Positions 57,648 to 64,000 of a stretch of DNA of 64,000 nucleotides are shown here, piece after piece. This stretch comes from Candidatus Rhodobacter oscarellae (GTDB lineage: Bacteria; Pseudomonadota; Alphaproteobacteria; Rhodobacterales; Rhodobacteraceae), in contig NZ_LFTY01000002.1 of NCBI RefSeq assembly GCF_001078595.1, positions 3,095,773 through 3,159,772 on the forward strand, given 5' to 3'. The translations under genes and the position numbers were made by a program. How positions within the stretch are numbered: position 1 is the first letter of the stretch; each line of letters starts with the position of its first letter. Under the pieces are notes generated by a model. It worked only from the letters and a program-made list of their open reading frames with translations. It made no database searches and was not told the origin of the DNA.

Positions 57648-58499
57648 TCATCTTTGACACTTTGGGCAGTAGAAGCTTGACCGTCCGGACTGGACGATTC
57701 GTTTTATAGTTGCATCGCAATCGGGGCTTTTGCAGGCCTCGCCCTCGCGGTCATAGACATCAAAGCTGTGCTGAAAATATCCAAGCTCTCCATGGGCTTG
57801 GCGGTAGTCTTTCAGCGACGAACCGCCCGCCTCTATGGCATCGCGCAGCACTTGGCGGATGACCGGAACCAAGGCGCCGACACGCGCCGCGCTCAACTTC
57901 CCAGCCTTGCGTTTTGGTGACACCCCAGCACGAAAAAGAGCCTCGCAGACATAGATATTGCCCAGCCCGGCGATGATTTTCTGGTCAAGCAGCGCTGATT
58001 TCATGGGCGTGTTGCGCCCATTGAGTCGCTCTTTCAGGTAGTCCTCGTGGAAATCGTTGCCCAACGGTTCGGGGCCAAGATCGCGGATCAGCCAATGCTG
58101 CTCGACCGCCTTGGTCGGCGTCAGGTCCATCGCGCCAAAGCGCCGCGCGTCGTTGAAGGTCACCCGCGCGCCGTTCTCCATGTCCAGCACCACGTGGTCA
58201 TGCTTCTCAGGTGCGGGGTGGTCGTGGTGGAACTGCCCCAGCGGGTCGCCAGAGATCAGCATCCGCCCGGACATGCCAAGATGGATGATCAGGGTCTCGT
58301 CCGAGGCGAGATCCGCAAGGATGTATTTCGACCGCCGGCGCAGCGCGTTCACCCGCTGACCCGTAAGCCGCTCGGCCATGTGCTCGGGGAAGGGCCAGCG
58401 CAGGTCGGGCCGGTTCACCTGGGCGCGGGCGATCACGGCGCCCTCCATTGCGGGCAAAAGGCCGCAGCGTACCGTCTCAACCTCTGGCAATTCAGGCAC
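57648..58499 (-). CDS. mutM: Formamidopyrimidine-DNA glycosylase (Fpg/MutM)
   Basis: A 283-residue glycosylase/AP lyase that removes 8-oxoguanine. After Met removal the catalytic Pro is the N-terminus ([11 protein letters not shown]), and Glu3 and Glu6 are present. The helix-2-turn-helix is near [23 protein letters not shown] and the C-terminal zinc finger is [26 protein letters not shown] (ligand pairs CKSPDC and CPKC). Together with mutT, the window encodes two of the three GO-system proteins. Divergent from ubiE. Confidence 0.97.
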   Translation of the reverse strand: MPELPEVETVRCGLLPAMEGAVIARAQVNRPDLRWPFPEHMAERLTGQRVNALRRRSKYILADLASDETLIIHLGMSGRMLISGDPLGQFHHDHPAPEKHDHVVLDMENGARVTFNDARRFGAMDLTPTKAVEQHWLIRDLGPEPLGNDFHEDYLKERLNGRNTPMKSALLDQKIIAGLGNIYVCEALFRAGVSPKRKAGKLSAARVGALVPVIRQVLRDAIEAGGSSLKDYRQAHGELGYFQHSFDVYDREGEACKSPDCDATIKRIVQSGRSSFYCPKCQR

Positions 58500-58587
58500 T
58501 TACATCCCCCGCGACCGTGGGGCCAATTGTAACCGCCCCAATCAACCCTATAAGAAGGGAGAGTTTCTGCGCGAGGGCAAGGGGCGA

Positions 58588-59340
58588 ATGGCCGAGACCG
58601 ATCAAAGCACCACACATTTTGGGTTCGAAACCGTGCCGGAGGCCGAGAAGGCCGGGCGCGTGCATGGGGTCTTTTCCTCGGTGGCGTCCAAGTACGACGT
58701 TATGAACGATGTAATGAGCGGGGGCATCCATCGCATCTGGAAGGACGCGATGATGGACTGGCTTGCGCCCCGCGCCGGGCAGCGCCTGTTGGACATGGCG
58801 GGCGGCACCGGGGATATCGCGTTCCGATTCCTGCGGCGTGCGCCGGGGGCAGAGGTCGTGGTCTGCGACATCAACGAGCCCATGCTGATCGAGGGGCAAC
58901 AGCGCGCCGAGGCGGTGCAGATGGCCGACCGTTTGGATTGGGTTGTCGGCGACGCGATGGCTCTGCCCTTCGAGGACAACAGTTTCGACGTCTACACGAT
59001 CAGCCTCGGCATCCGGAACGTCACGCGCCCAGCAGAGGCCCTGGCCGAGGCCTACCGCGTGCTCCGACCTGGCGGCCGCCTGATGGTGCTGGAATTGTCG
59101 CATATACCGCAGGAGGGGCTGCAAAAGCTCTATGATCTCTACAGCTTCAACGTCATCCCGAACATGGGCAAGCTGATCGTCGGCGACAGCGCCAGCTATC
59201 AGTACCTGGTCGAATCGATTCGCCGCTTTCCCGACCAAGAGACCTTCCTTGGCATGATCCGCGATGCGGGGTTTGGGCAGGCCAAGTACCGCAACCTCTC
59301 GATGGGCGTCGCGGCACTGCATTCAGGCTGGAAGCTTTGA
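58588..59340 (+). CDS. ubiE: Ubiquinone/menaquinone C-methyltransferase UbiE
   Basis: A 250-residue methyltransferase acting on 2-polyprenyl-6-methoxy-1,4-benzoquinol. Family signatures are [20 protein letters not shown] motif [37 protein letters not shown] and the C-terminal [18 protein letters not shown] at 58588 follows AAGGGGC. Its TGA overlaps the TTG start of ubiB, so the two are coupled. Confidence 0.96.
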   Translation: MAETDQSTTHFGFETVPEAEKAGRVHGVFSSVASKYDVMNDVMSGGIHRIWKDAMMDWLAPRAGQRLLDMAGGTGDIAFRFLRRAPGAEVVVCDINEPMLIEGQQRAEAVQMADRLDWVVGDAMALPFEDNSFDVYTISLGIRNVTRPAEALAEAYRVLRPGGRLMVLELSHIPQEGLQKLYDLYSFNVIPNMGKLIVGDSASYQYLVESIRRFPDQETFLGMIRDAGFGQAKYRNLSMGVAALHSGWKL

Positions 59341-60866
59341 GGGGCCCGCATAACATATGGCGGCTGATCCGCACCGGCGCGACCTTGGAGCGCACCGGCG
59401 CGATGTCGGTGGTGATGGGCGCCTTCAACCCGCCCTGGGCGTTCCGCGTTGCGGCGCGCGGGCTTGCCTGGCCATTCCAGTGGCTGGGGCTGAAGGGCGA
59501 CGTGTCGCGTCCGCCGCTGACCCGGGCTTTGACCGCTTTGGGGCCCGCCTACATCAAGTTCGGGCAGCTCATGTCGACGCGGCCCGACGTGGTCGGGGCA
59601 GAACTGGCCCGCGAGTTGCAGGTGCTGCAAGACAAGCTGCCGGAGTTCTCCGTCGAGGAGGCCAAGCGCACCGTCGCCGCCGAGCTAGAGCGCCCGGTGG
59701 ACGAGGTGTTCTCAGAGTTCTCGCCGCCCGTCGCCGCGGCGTCCATCGCCCAGGTGCACCGCGCGCGGCTGGCCGAAGATGGCCGCGCGGTGGCCGTTAA
59801 GGTCCTGCGCCCCGGCATTGAGCGCGCCTTTCAGACGGATATCGACGCCTTTTATTTGGCCGCCGACACGATTGAGCTGTTATCCCCGGCGTCGCGGCGC
59901 TTGCGCCCCCATGACGTGATCGAGCATTTCGAAAGCGTCGTGGCCGGGGAGCTGGATCTGCGGATGGAAACCTCCTCGGCGGCTGAGTTCGCGGCGAACA
60001 CTGACGGCGACGACGGGTTTCAGGTGCCCAAGGTCGAATGGTTCCTGTCTGGGCGCCGCGCCATGACCCTTGGCTGGGCCGAGGGGATCGCAGCCAATGA
60101 TCTCGACGCGATTGATGCTGTGGGCCACGACCGCCCCGCGCTGGCCGAGCGCGTGCTGCAGCTGTTTCTTAGCCACGCGCTTCGCGACGGCTATTTCCAC
60201 GCGGATATGCATCAGGGCAATCTGAAGATCGCGCCAAACGGGGACATTATTGCGCTGGATTTCGGGATCATGGGGCGCATCGACGAATACACACGCCGCG
60301 TCTATGCCGAGATCCTCTTTGGGTTCATCCGCAAGGACTACCGCCGCGTGGCCGAGGTGCATTTCGAGGCGGGCTATGTGCCCGCGGATCGTGACATCGA
60401 CGAGTTCGCCCGCGCCTTGCGGTCGGTAGGCGAGCCGATCTTTGGGCTCGACGCCTCGCGGGTGTCGATGGCGCGGCTCTTGGCCTATCTCTTTGAGGTG
60501 ACCGAGCGGTTCGGGATGCAGACCCGCACCGAGCTGATTCTATTGCAGCGCACCATGGTGGTGGTCGAGGGCGTGGCGCGCTCGCTCGACCCGCATATCA
60601 ACATCTGGCAGGTCGCCCGGCCCATCGTCGAGAGCTACATCAAAGAGAATATCGGCCCGAAAGCCCTGCTGCGTGACCTGACCAAGACCGCGCGCGTCGT
60701 GGCCAGGTTCGGGCCGAAGCTGCCCGGCATGGTCGAGGCCGCCCTGATTCGACAATCTGATCCTGAAGAGACACCAAAGCCGCGCGGCTGGGCGCGCGAC
60801 CTGACCTGGATGTTCCTGGGCGCCGGGGTCGCTTTGGTTTCGGCCTGGCTCGTCGGGCTGATCTAA
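59337..60866 (+). CDS. ubiB: Ubiquinone biosynthesis kinase-like protein UbiB
   Basis: A 509-residue ADCK/COQ8 family protein. The KxGQ motif is in [16 protein letters not shown], the Ala-rich loop in [14 protein letters not shown], the catalytic loop is [12 protein letters not shown] and the metal site is ALDFGIMG. Two C-terminal hydrophobic segments ([21 protein letters not shown], cited in part) anchor it to the membrane. It is an atypical kinase/ATPase that supports the ubiquinone pathway complex. The start is TTG overlapping the ubiE stop (TTGA); no ATG fits the conserved N-terminus [10 protein letters not shown]. Confidence 0.95.
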   Translation: MRGPHNIWRLIRTGATLERTGAMSVVMGAFNPPWAFRVAARGLAWPFQWLGLKGDVSRPPLTRALTALGPAYIKFGQLMSTRPDVVGAELARELQVLQDKLPEFSVEEAKRTVAAELERPVDEVFSEFSPPVAAASIAQVHRARLAEDGRAVAVKVLRPGIERAFQTDIDAFYLAADTIELLSPASRRLRPHDVIEHFESVVAGELDLRMETSSAAEFAANTDGDDGFQVPKVEWFLSGRRAMTLGWAEGIAANDLDAIDAVGHDRPALAERVLQLFLSHALRDGYFHADMHQGNLKIAPNGDIIALDFGIMGRIDEYTRRVYAEILFGFIRKDYRRVAEVHFEAGYVPADRDIDEFARALRSVGEPIFGLDASRVSMARLLAYLFEVTERFGMQTRTELILLQRTMVVVEGVARSLDPHINIWQVARPIVESYIKENIGPKALLRDLTKTARVVARFGPKLPGMVEAALIRQSDPEETPKPRGWARDLTWMFLGAGVALVSAWLVGLI

Positions 60867-60871
60867 GCGCA

Positions 60872-61606
60872 TCAGAAATAGCTGCGCACCAACGCGCCCG
60901 AGATCAGGCTCCACCCGTCTGCGACCACAAAGAAGGCCAATTTGAACGGCAGCGACACGATGGCTGGCGGCACCATCATCATGCCCATCGACATCAGCAC
61001 CGCGGCAACCACGAGGTCGATGATCAGAAACGGTAGGAAGATCAGGAAACCGATCTGGAAGGCGCGTTCGACCTCGCTCAGCAGGAAAGACGGCACCAGG
61101 ATCGACAGCGGCGCCTCGGGCGCGAGCGGGGTCGAGGCCGTCGCTTCGCGCAGCGCCGCCAATCGCTCGAAGGTCTCCGGCTCGATCCGGTTGGACATAA
61201 ACCCACGGAACGGGATCAGCGCCTCGCGAAACGCCGCCTCGATGGAAAGCGAGCCTTCGATCAGCGGTTGCGCGCCGCGCGTCCAGGCTTCGGTAAAGAC
61301 CGGCTCCATCACAAAATAGGTTAGGAACAAGGCGAGGCTGATGATCAGCATATTCGGCGGGGATTGCTGTAGGCCCAACGCCTGACGCAGGATCGACAGC
61401 ACCGTCACAATGAACGGAAAGCAGGTGATCATGATCGCCAGCCCCGGCACCAGGCTGAGCAGCGTGATCAGGATGATCAACTGGATCGAACGCGTCGCCA
61501 GCGAGCCCTCTTCCCCGAGGGTGATGGTGATCTCTTGCGCGCCAGCGCTTGTTGCCAAGAGCGCGAAAGCGGCGACGAGAAAGAAGTTGAGAAAGGTGCT
61601 CCGCAA
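60872..61606 (-). CDS. fliP: Flagellar export gate protein FliP
   Basis: A 244-residue FliP, part of the FliPQR export gate in the membrane. The signal-like N-terminus (about 1-23) ends AGAQ. Motifs are LVPGLAIMITCFPFIVTVLSILRQALG, SPPNMLIISLALFLTYF and IDLVVAAVLMSMGMMMVPP. The start is TTG at 61604-61606, three bases after the fliN stop, because this yields the leader. Its stop is five bases from the convergent ubiB stop. Confidence 0.94.
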   Translation of the reverse strand: MRSTFLNFFLVAAFALLATSAGAQEITITLGEEGSLATRSIQLIILITLLSLVPGLAIMITCFPFIVTVLSILRQALGLQQSPPNMLIISLALFLTYFVMEPVFTEAWTRGAQPLIEGSLSIEAAFREALIPFRGFMSNRIEPETFERLAALREATASTPLAPEAPLSILVPSFLLSEVERAFQIGFLIFLPFLIIDLVVAAVLMSMGMMMVPPAIVSLPFKLAFFVVADGWSLISGALVRSYF

Positions 61607-61609
61607 ACG

Positions 61610-61888
61610 TCAGAGCCCGTTCGAGAGGTCAGCGATCTCGGTCAGTCGTACCGCAAGCTGGCCCGCGTTTTCGCCGTCCAGCTCTTGCAGCTCTCCCAGC
61701 GCGATCAGCTTGTCGCCCACATAAAGCTCAACCGGGTCCTCGACCTTCTTGTCGAGCATCAAAACCGCCTCGTTCTCAAGCGAAAGCAGTTCCTTCACCT
61801 TAGGGTGCGCCTTGCCCACCGACACGGTCACCTCTATCGGCACGCGGGTGAATGGGTGGCCGGTTTCGGCCTCGGGTGTGTCAGCCAT
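61610..61888 (-). CDS. fliN: Flagellar motor switch protein FliN
   Basis: A 92-residue FliM/FliN C-terminal (SpoA) domain: VPIEVTVSVGKAHPKVKELLSL and DPVELYVGDKLIALGELQELDG. FliN forms the lower part of the C-ring and binds FliH. It is near the usual minimal FliN size. It overlaps fliH by eight bases, indicating coupling. Confidence 0.92.
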   Translation of the reverse strand: MADTPEAETGHPFTRVPIEVTVSVGKAHPKVKELLSLENEAVLMLDKKVEDPVELYVGDKLIALGELQELDGENAGQLAVRLTEIADLSNGL

Positions 61889-62480
61889 CGATTATTGCCC
61901 TTTCATTTAGGTCTGACAGCGCGCGCACGGATTTCGCGATTTCTTCAAGCGCCTGCGTCAGATCAATCTTTCGCTCAATGCGGCCGACGCGCAGAAAGGC
62001 CTGCCCGTCGGACAGCGTTACCTCCTCGACCAAGTCGAATTCCGAGATGCCGCTGGCCTCCAGATGCGGCCGGAGCAGCGCCTCGCTATCTGGGGCCACG
62101 GCGATGTGCACAGGGCTATCGGCGCAGTCTGCGATCAGCGGCTCTAACGTCTCTACGATTCGCGGTCCAAGAGAGTCGCGCACCAGCGTCGGCAGAAGGT
62201 TCCCAATGAGTTCCTCAAGTAGCGGCTCCATTGCCTTCAAGATGTGGGTGCGCGCCTCATGAAAACCGAAGGACATCTCTTTGAGGTGCCGCGCCAGCTC
62301 TGTGCCTATGCGCGCCTGCTCCTCGGTCTCGGATCGCACTGCGTCGTCCCAACCGGCCTTGTAGCCCTGCTCATAGGCATTCATCCGCGCCGTCTCGGAC
62401 TCCGTGGTGCTGATGCGATCATCAGACGACTGAAGGGGGCCAGCTTCGGAGAGCGCAAAATCCTCTAGCGCGAGCGCCAT
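61881..62480 (-). CDS. fliH: Flagellar export ATPase regulator FliH-like protein
   Basis: A 199-residue FliH/YscL-like protein recognised by position between fliF and fliN and by a helical middle (EQARIGTELARHLKEMSFGFHEARTHIL) followed by a FliH-type C-terminal domain (LRPHLEASGISEFDLVEEVTLSDGQAFLRVG). FliH binds the FliI ATPase (not in the window) and FliN. ATG at 62478-62480 shares one base with the fliF TGA. Sequence similarity alone is modest. Confidence 0.78.
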   Translation of the reverse strand: MALALEDFALSEAGPLQSSDDRISTTESETARMNAYEQGYKAGWDDAVRSETEEQARIGTELARHLKEMSFGFHEARTHILKAMEPLLEELIGNLLPTLVRDSLGPRIVETLEPLIADCADSPVHIAVAPDSEALLRPHLEASGISEFDLVEEVTLSDGQAFLRVGRIERKIDLTQALEEIAKSVRALSDLNERAIIDG

Positions 62481-64000
62481 CAAGCCGTCTCCTCCGAGTC
62501 TTCCATCCAGCTTCTCAGCACCTCGATGGTCTCGTCCTTGCGTTCGTCGATGAGCTGGCGCAGGCGGTCAACGGGATCACCGCTCATATTCCCGCCCGCG
62601 ATGTCGATTTCCGGCAGACCACCGGCCCCAAGCAGCCCGTCGCCAGACACCAGCGCCGCGCCAGGCAGCGGCCCCGGACCATCGTCGATTTCGCCGTTCA
62701 AAGCGCCAAGGCTGATATCGGGCAGACCTGTATCGCCACCCAATTCAGGCCCATCAGCGCTCTGCGCCGTCGCTGGTTCTGCGGCTGTTGCGGCGATCGG
62801 GGCCGCGGCGGCCGGCAGCGCCAAGGCGGGGGCGGCGTCCAGGGGCCGCGACAGGATTGGCCGCACAACGAACATGCCAAGCGCTAAGGCCACCAGGGCC
62901 AACACAGTGAGTTGGATGATGCTCATCGCGTCAATATGGAGGGTCTGCAGCAGGGACGGGGCGCTTTCTGGCACCTCGGAGATCAAAGGCTCGAACTCCA
63001 GTGAGCGCAGGGTGATCGAATCACCACGGTCAGCGTCGAAACCGACAACCGAGGCGACGAGCTCGCGCAGGGTCTCTAGTTCTTCGTCGCTGCGCGGTGC
63101 CCAAGTCGATTCACCCAAGGCCTCGTCGACTGTGCGAATGCCGTCAACAAGCACCGCCACCGAGAGTTTTTTGATCGCACCTGGTGAACGAACCACTTCT
63201 CTTGTCGTTTCACTGACTTCGTAGTTAACGCGCTCGCGCGTTTCGCTATTCTCGCTTTGGCTATTGTTGCTGTTCCCGCCGGCGTCGCCATCGGGAAGGT
63301 TGCTTGCGACAGTCACGGACCCGCCTTGCGAACCGCTTGCCGAGGTTGTGCGCTCCTCGGTGTCCGAGCTGATCGCCACGCGATTCTCGGGGTCGAATCG
63401 CCGCTCAAAAATTGCCTCTCGTTCCGTGACGGTTTCAACGGCGACCTCAACGACCGCATTGCCATGCCCGACCCGCGCCTCAAGCAGGCGCTCGATGTTT
63501 TGCTTCAGCTCAGCCGAACGTTCGTCGGCCCCGCCGCCCGACAGCGGCGAATCCTCGCCGGCCATGACCAGCCCGCCGCGCCCGTCAATCACCGCCACAT
63601 CCTCTGGTGCCAGCCCCGCGACTGCGGAAGAAACAAGGAATTTCATTGCCTTAGCGTGCGCCGCGGAAAGTCCACCGGACGCTGTAGTGACCGTTACTGA
63701 GGCGGTTGGCTTGAGGTCGCGTTGGAAGGGGTTAGAGGACGGATTCGAGATATGCACCCGGGCGCCCTTAATCTGCGGGCTAGCCGTGATCGTGCGCGCC
63801 AGCTCTCCCTCTTTGGCCCGCCAATAGGCGGCGTCAAACATCTGCGACGTGGTGCCGAAGCCCGACAGCGAATCGAGCAGTTCATAGCCCTGCCCATTCC
63901 CGGCCGGCAGCCCTTCTGCCGCGAGCGTCAACCGCAGCGCGTCGCGCTGCGCGGCATCCACGAAAATCGCACCGGCCCGCACGTCGTAATTCACGCCCTG
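62480..64000 (-). CDS. fliF: Flagellar MS-ring protein FliF (partial, N-terminus beyond the window)
   Basis: The reading frame stays open to the right edge, so the N-terminus and first membrane helix are missing. Visible are the ring-building domains (ARTITASPQIKGARVHIS, FEREFDPENRVA-like region at FERRFDPENRVAIS, RERVNYEVSETTREVVRSPG, KLSVAVLVDG), the second membrane helix (about MSIIQLTVLALVALALGMFV) and a C-terminal tail that recruits FliG. It heads the fliF-fliH-fliN-fliP unit seen here. Confidence 0.94.
   Translation of the reverse strand, partial: QGVNYDVRAGAIFVDAAQRDALRLTLAAEGLPAGNGQGYELLDSLSGFGTTSQMFDAAYWRAKEGELARTITASPQIKGARVHISNPSSNPFQRDLKPTASVTVTTASGGLSAAHAKAMKFLVSSAVAGLAPEDVAVIDGRGGLVMAGEDSPLSGGGADERSAELKQNIERLLEARVGHGNAVVEVAVETVTEREAIFERRFDPENRVAISSDTEERTTSASGSQGGSVTVASNLPDGDAGGNSNNSQSENSETRERVNYEVSETTREVVRSPGAIKKLSVAVLVDGIRTVDEALGESTWAPRSDEELETLRELVASVVGFDADRGDSITLRSLEFEPLISEVPESAPSLLQTLHIDAMSIIQLTVLALVALALGMFVVRPILSRPLDAAPALALPAAAAPIAATAAEPATAQSADGPELGGDTGLPDISLGALNGEIDDGPGPLPGAALVSGDGLLGAGGLPEIDIAGGNMSGDPVDRLRQLIDERKDETIEVLRSWMEDSEETA

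Overview
The window is GC-rich chromosomal DNA from an alphaproteobacterium, almost certainly a marine member of the Rhodobacterales (Roseobacter group). This rests on the block gyrB ... recF-dnaN-dnaA, then rpsT-enoyl-CoA hydratase-mutM | ubiE-ubiB and a fliF-fliH-fliN-fliP flagellar block, and on Rhodobacterales-type families (curlin/CsgH genes, a degenerate EF-G paralogue, dimethylglycine dehydrogenase-like and MttB proteins). About 60 protein genes are supported. I found no rRNA, tRNA, CRISPR array, prophage or insertion sequence.

Left part (1-16.5 kb): mutT and a parvulin-argJ pair on the minus strand. secA follows on the plus strand with two envelope proteins behind it, the second an unusual PstS-like/OmpA fusion. 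Then come radC and dnaK-dnaJ (minus, with a good heat-shock promoter), a DPMSGRGTT-motif methyltransferase diverging from dnaK, a MipA/OmpV porin and alkB.

Methylated-amine region (16.6-21.1 kb): an 800-residue sarcosine/dimethylglycine dehydrogenase-type protein diverges from an MttB-family methyltransferase. Paired perfect hairpins flank mttB on both sides, and the same hairpin type recurs in front of mutT.

Middle (21-36.7 kb): an NlpC/P60 peptidase directly abutting a leucyl aminopeptidase, beta-carbonic anhydrase, an SRPBCC protein, YggT, two MFS transporters, mepA, a phytase-like esterase and a queuosine-precursor transporter. A tiny ORF with an exceptionally strong ribosome-binding site and a terminator sits just before arfB. 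A DUF3137 protein, an amidinotransferase/phosphotransferase operon and pncB follow.

Stress and surface region (36.7-48.1 kb): an ECF sigma factor, its membrane anti-sigma factor and a secreted subtilisin form one operon, with a small secreted four-cysteine protein behind it. Then come pncA, a DUF4166 protein, an Hsp70-like ATPase, trhO and a three-gene curli-like cluster. After it lie a broken remnant gene, a 61-bp inverted-repeat element, an EF-G paralogue with a degraded GTPase site and a Flp-type pilin.

Replication and flagellar region (48.2-64 kb): gyrB, a small secreted protein, a LysE exporter, recF, dnaN, dnaA, rpsT, an enoyl-CoA hydratase, mutM, ubiE-ubiB and the flagellar block, with fliF cut by the window end. 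A 58-bp intergenic repeat occurs at 25.3 kb and 51.2 kb, with a diverged relative at 14.7-15.0 kb. The most interesting leads are the small ORF/terminator before arfB, the paired-hairpin family, the sigma/anti-sigma/subtilisin system, the minimal curli cluster and the degenerate EF-G.
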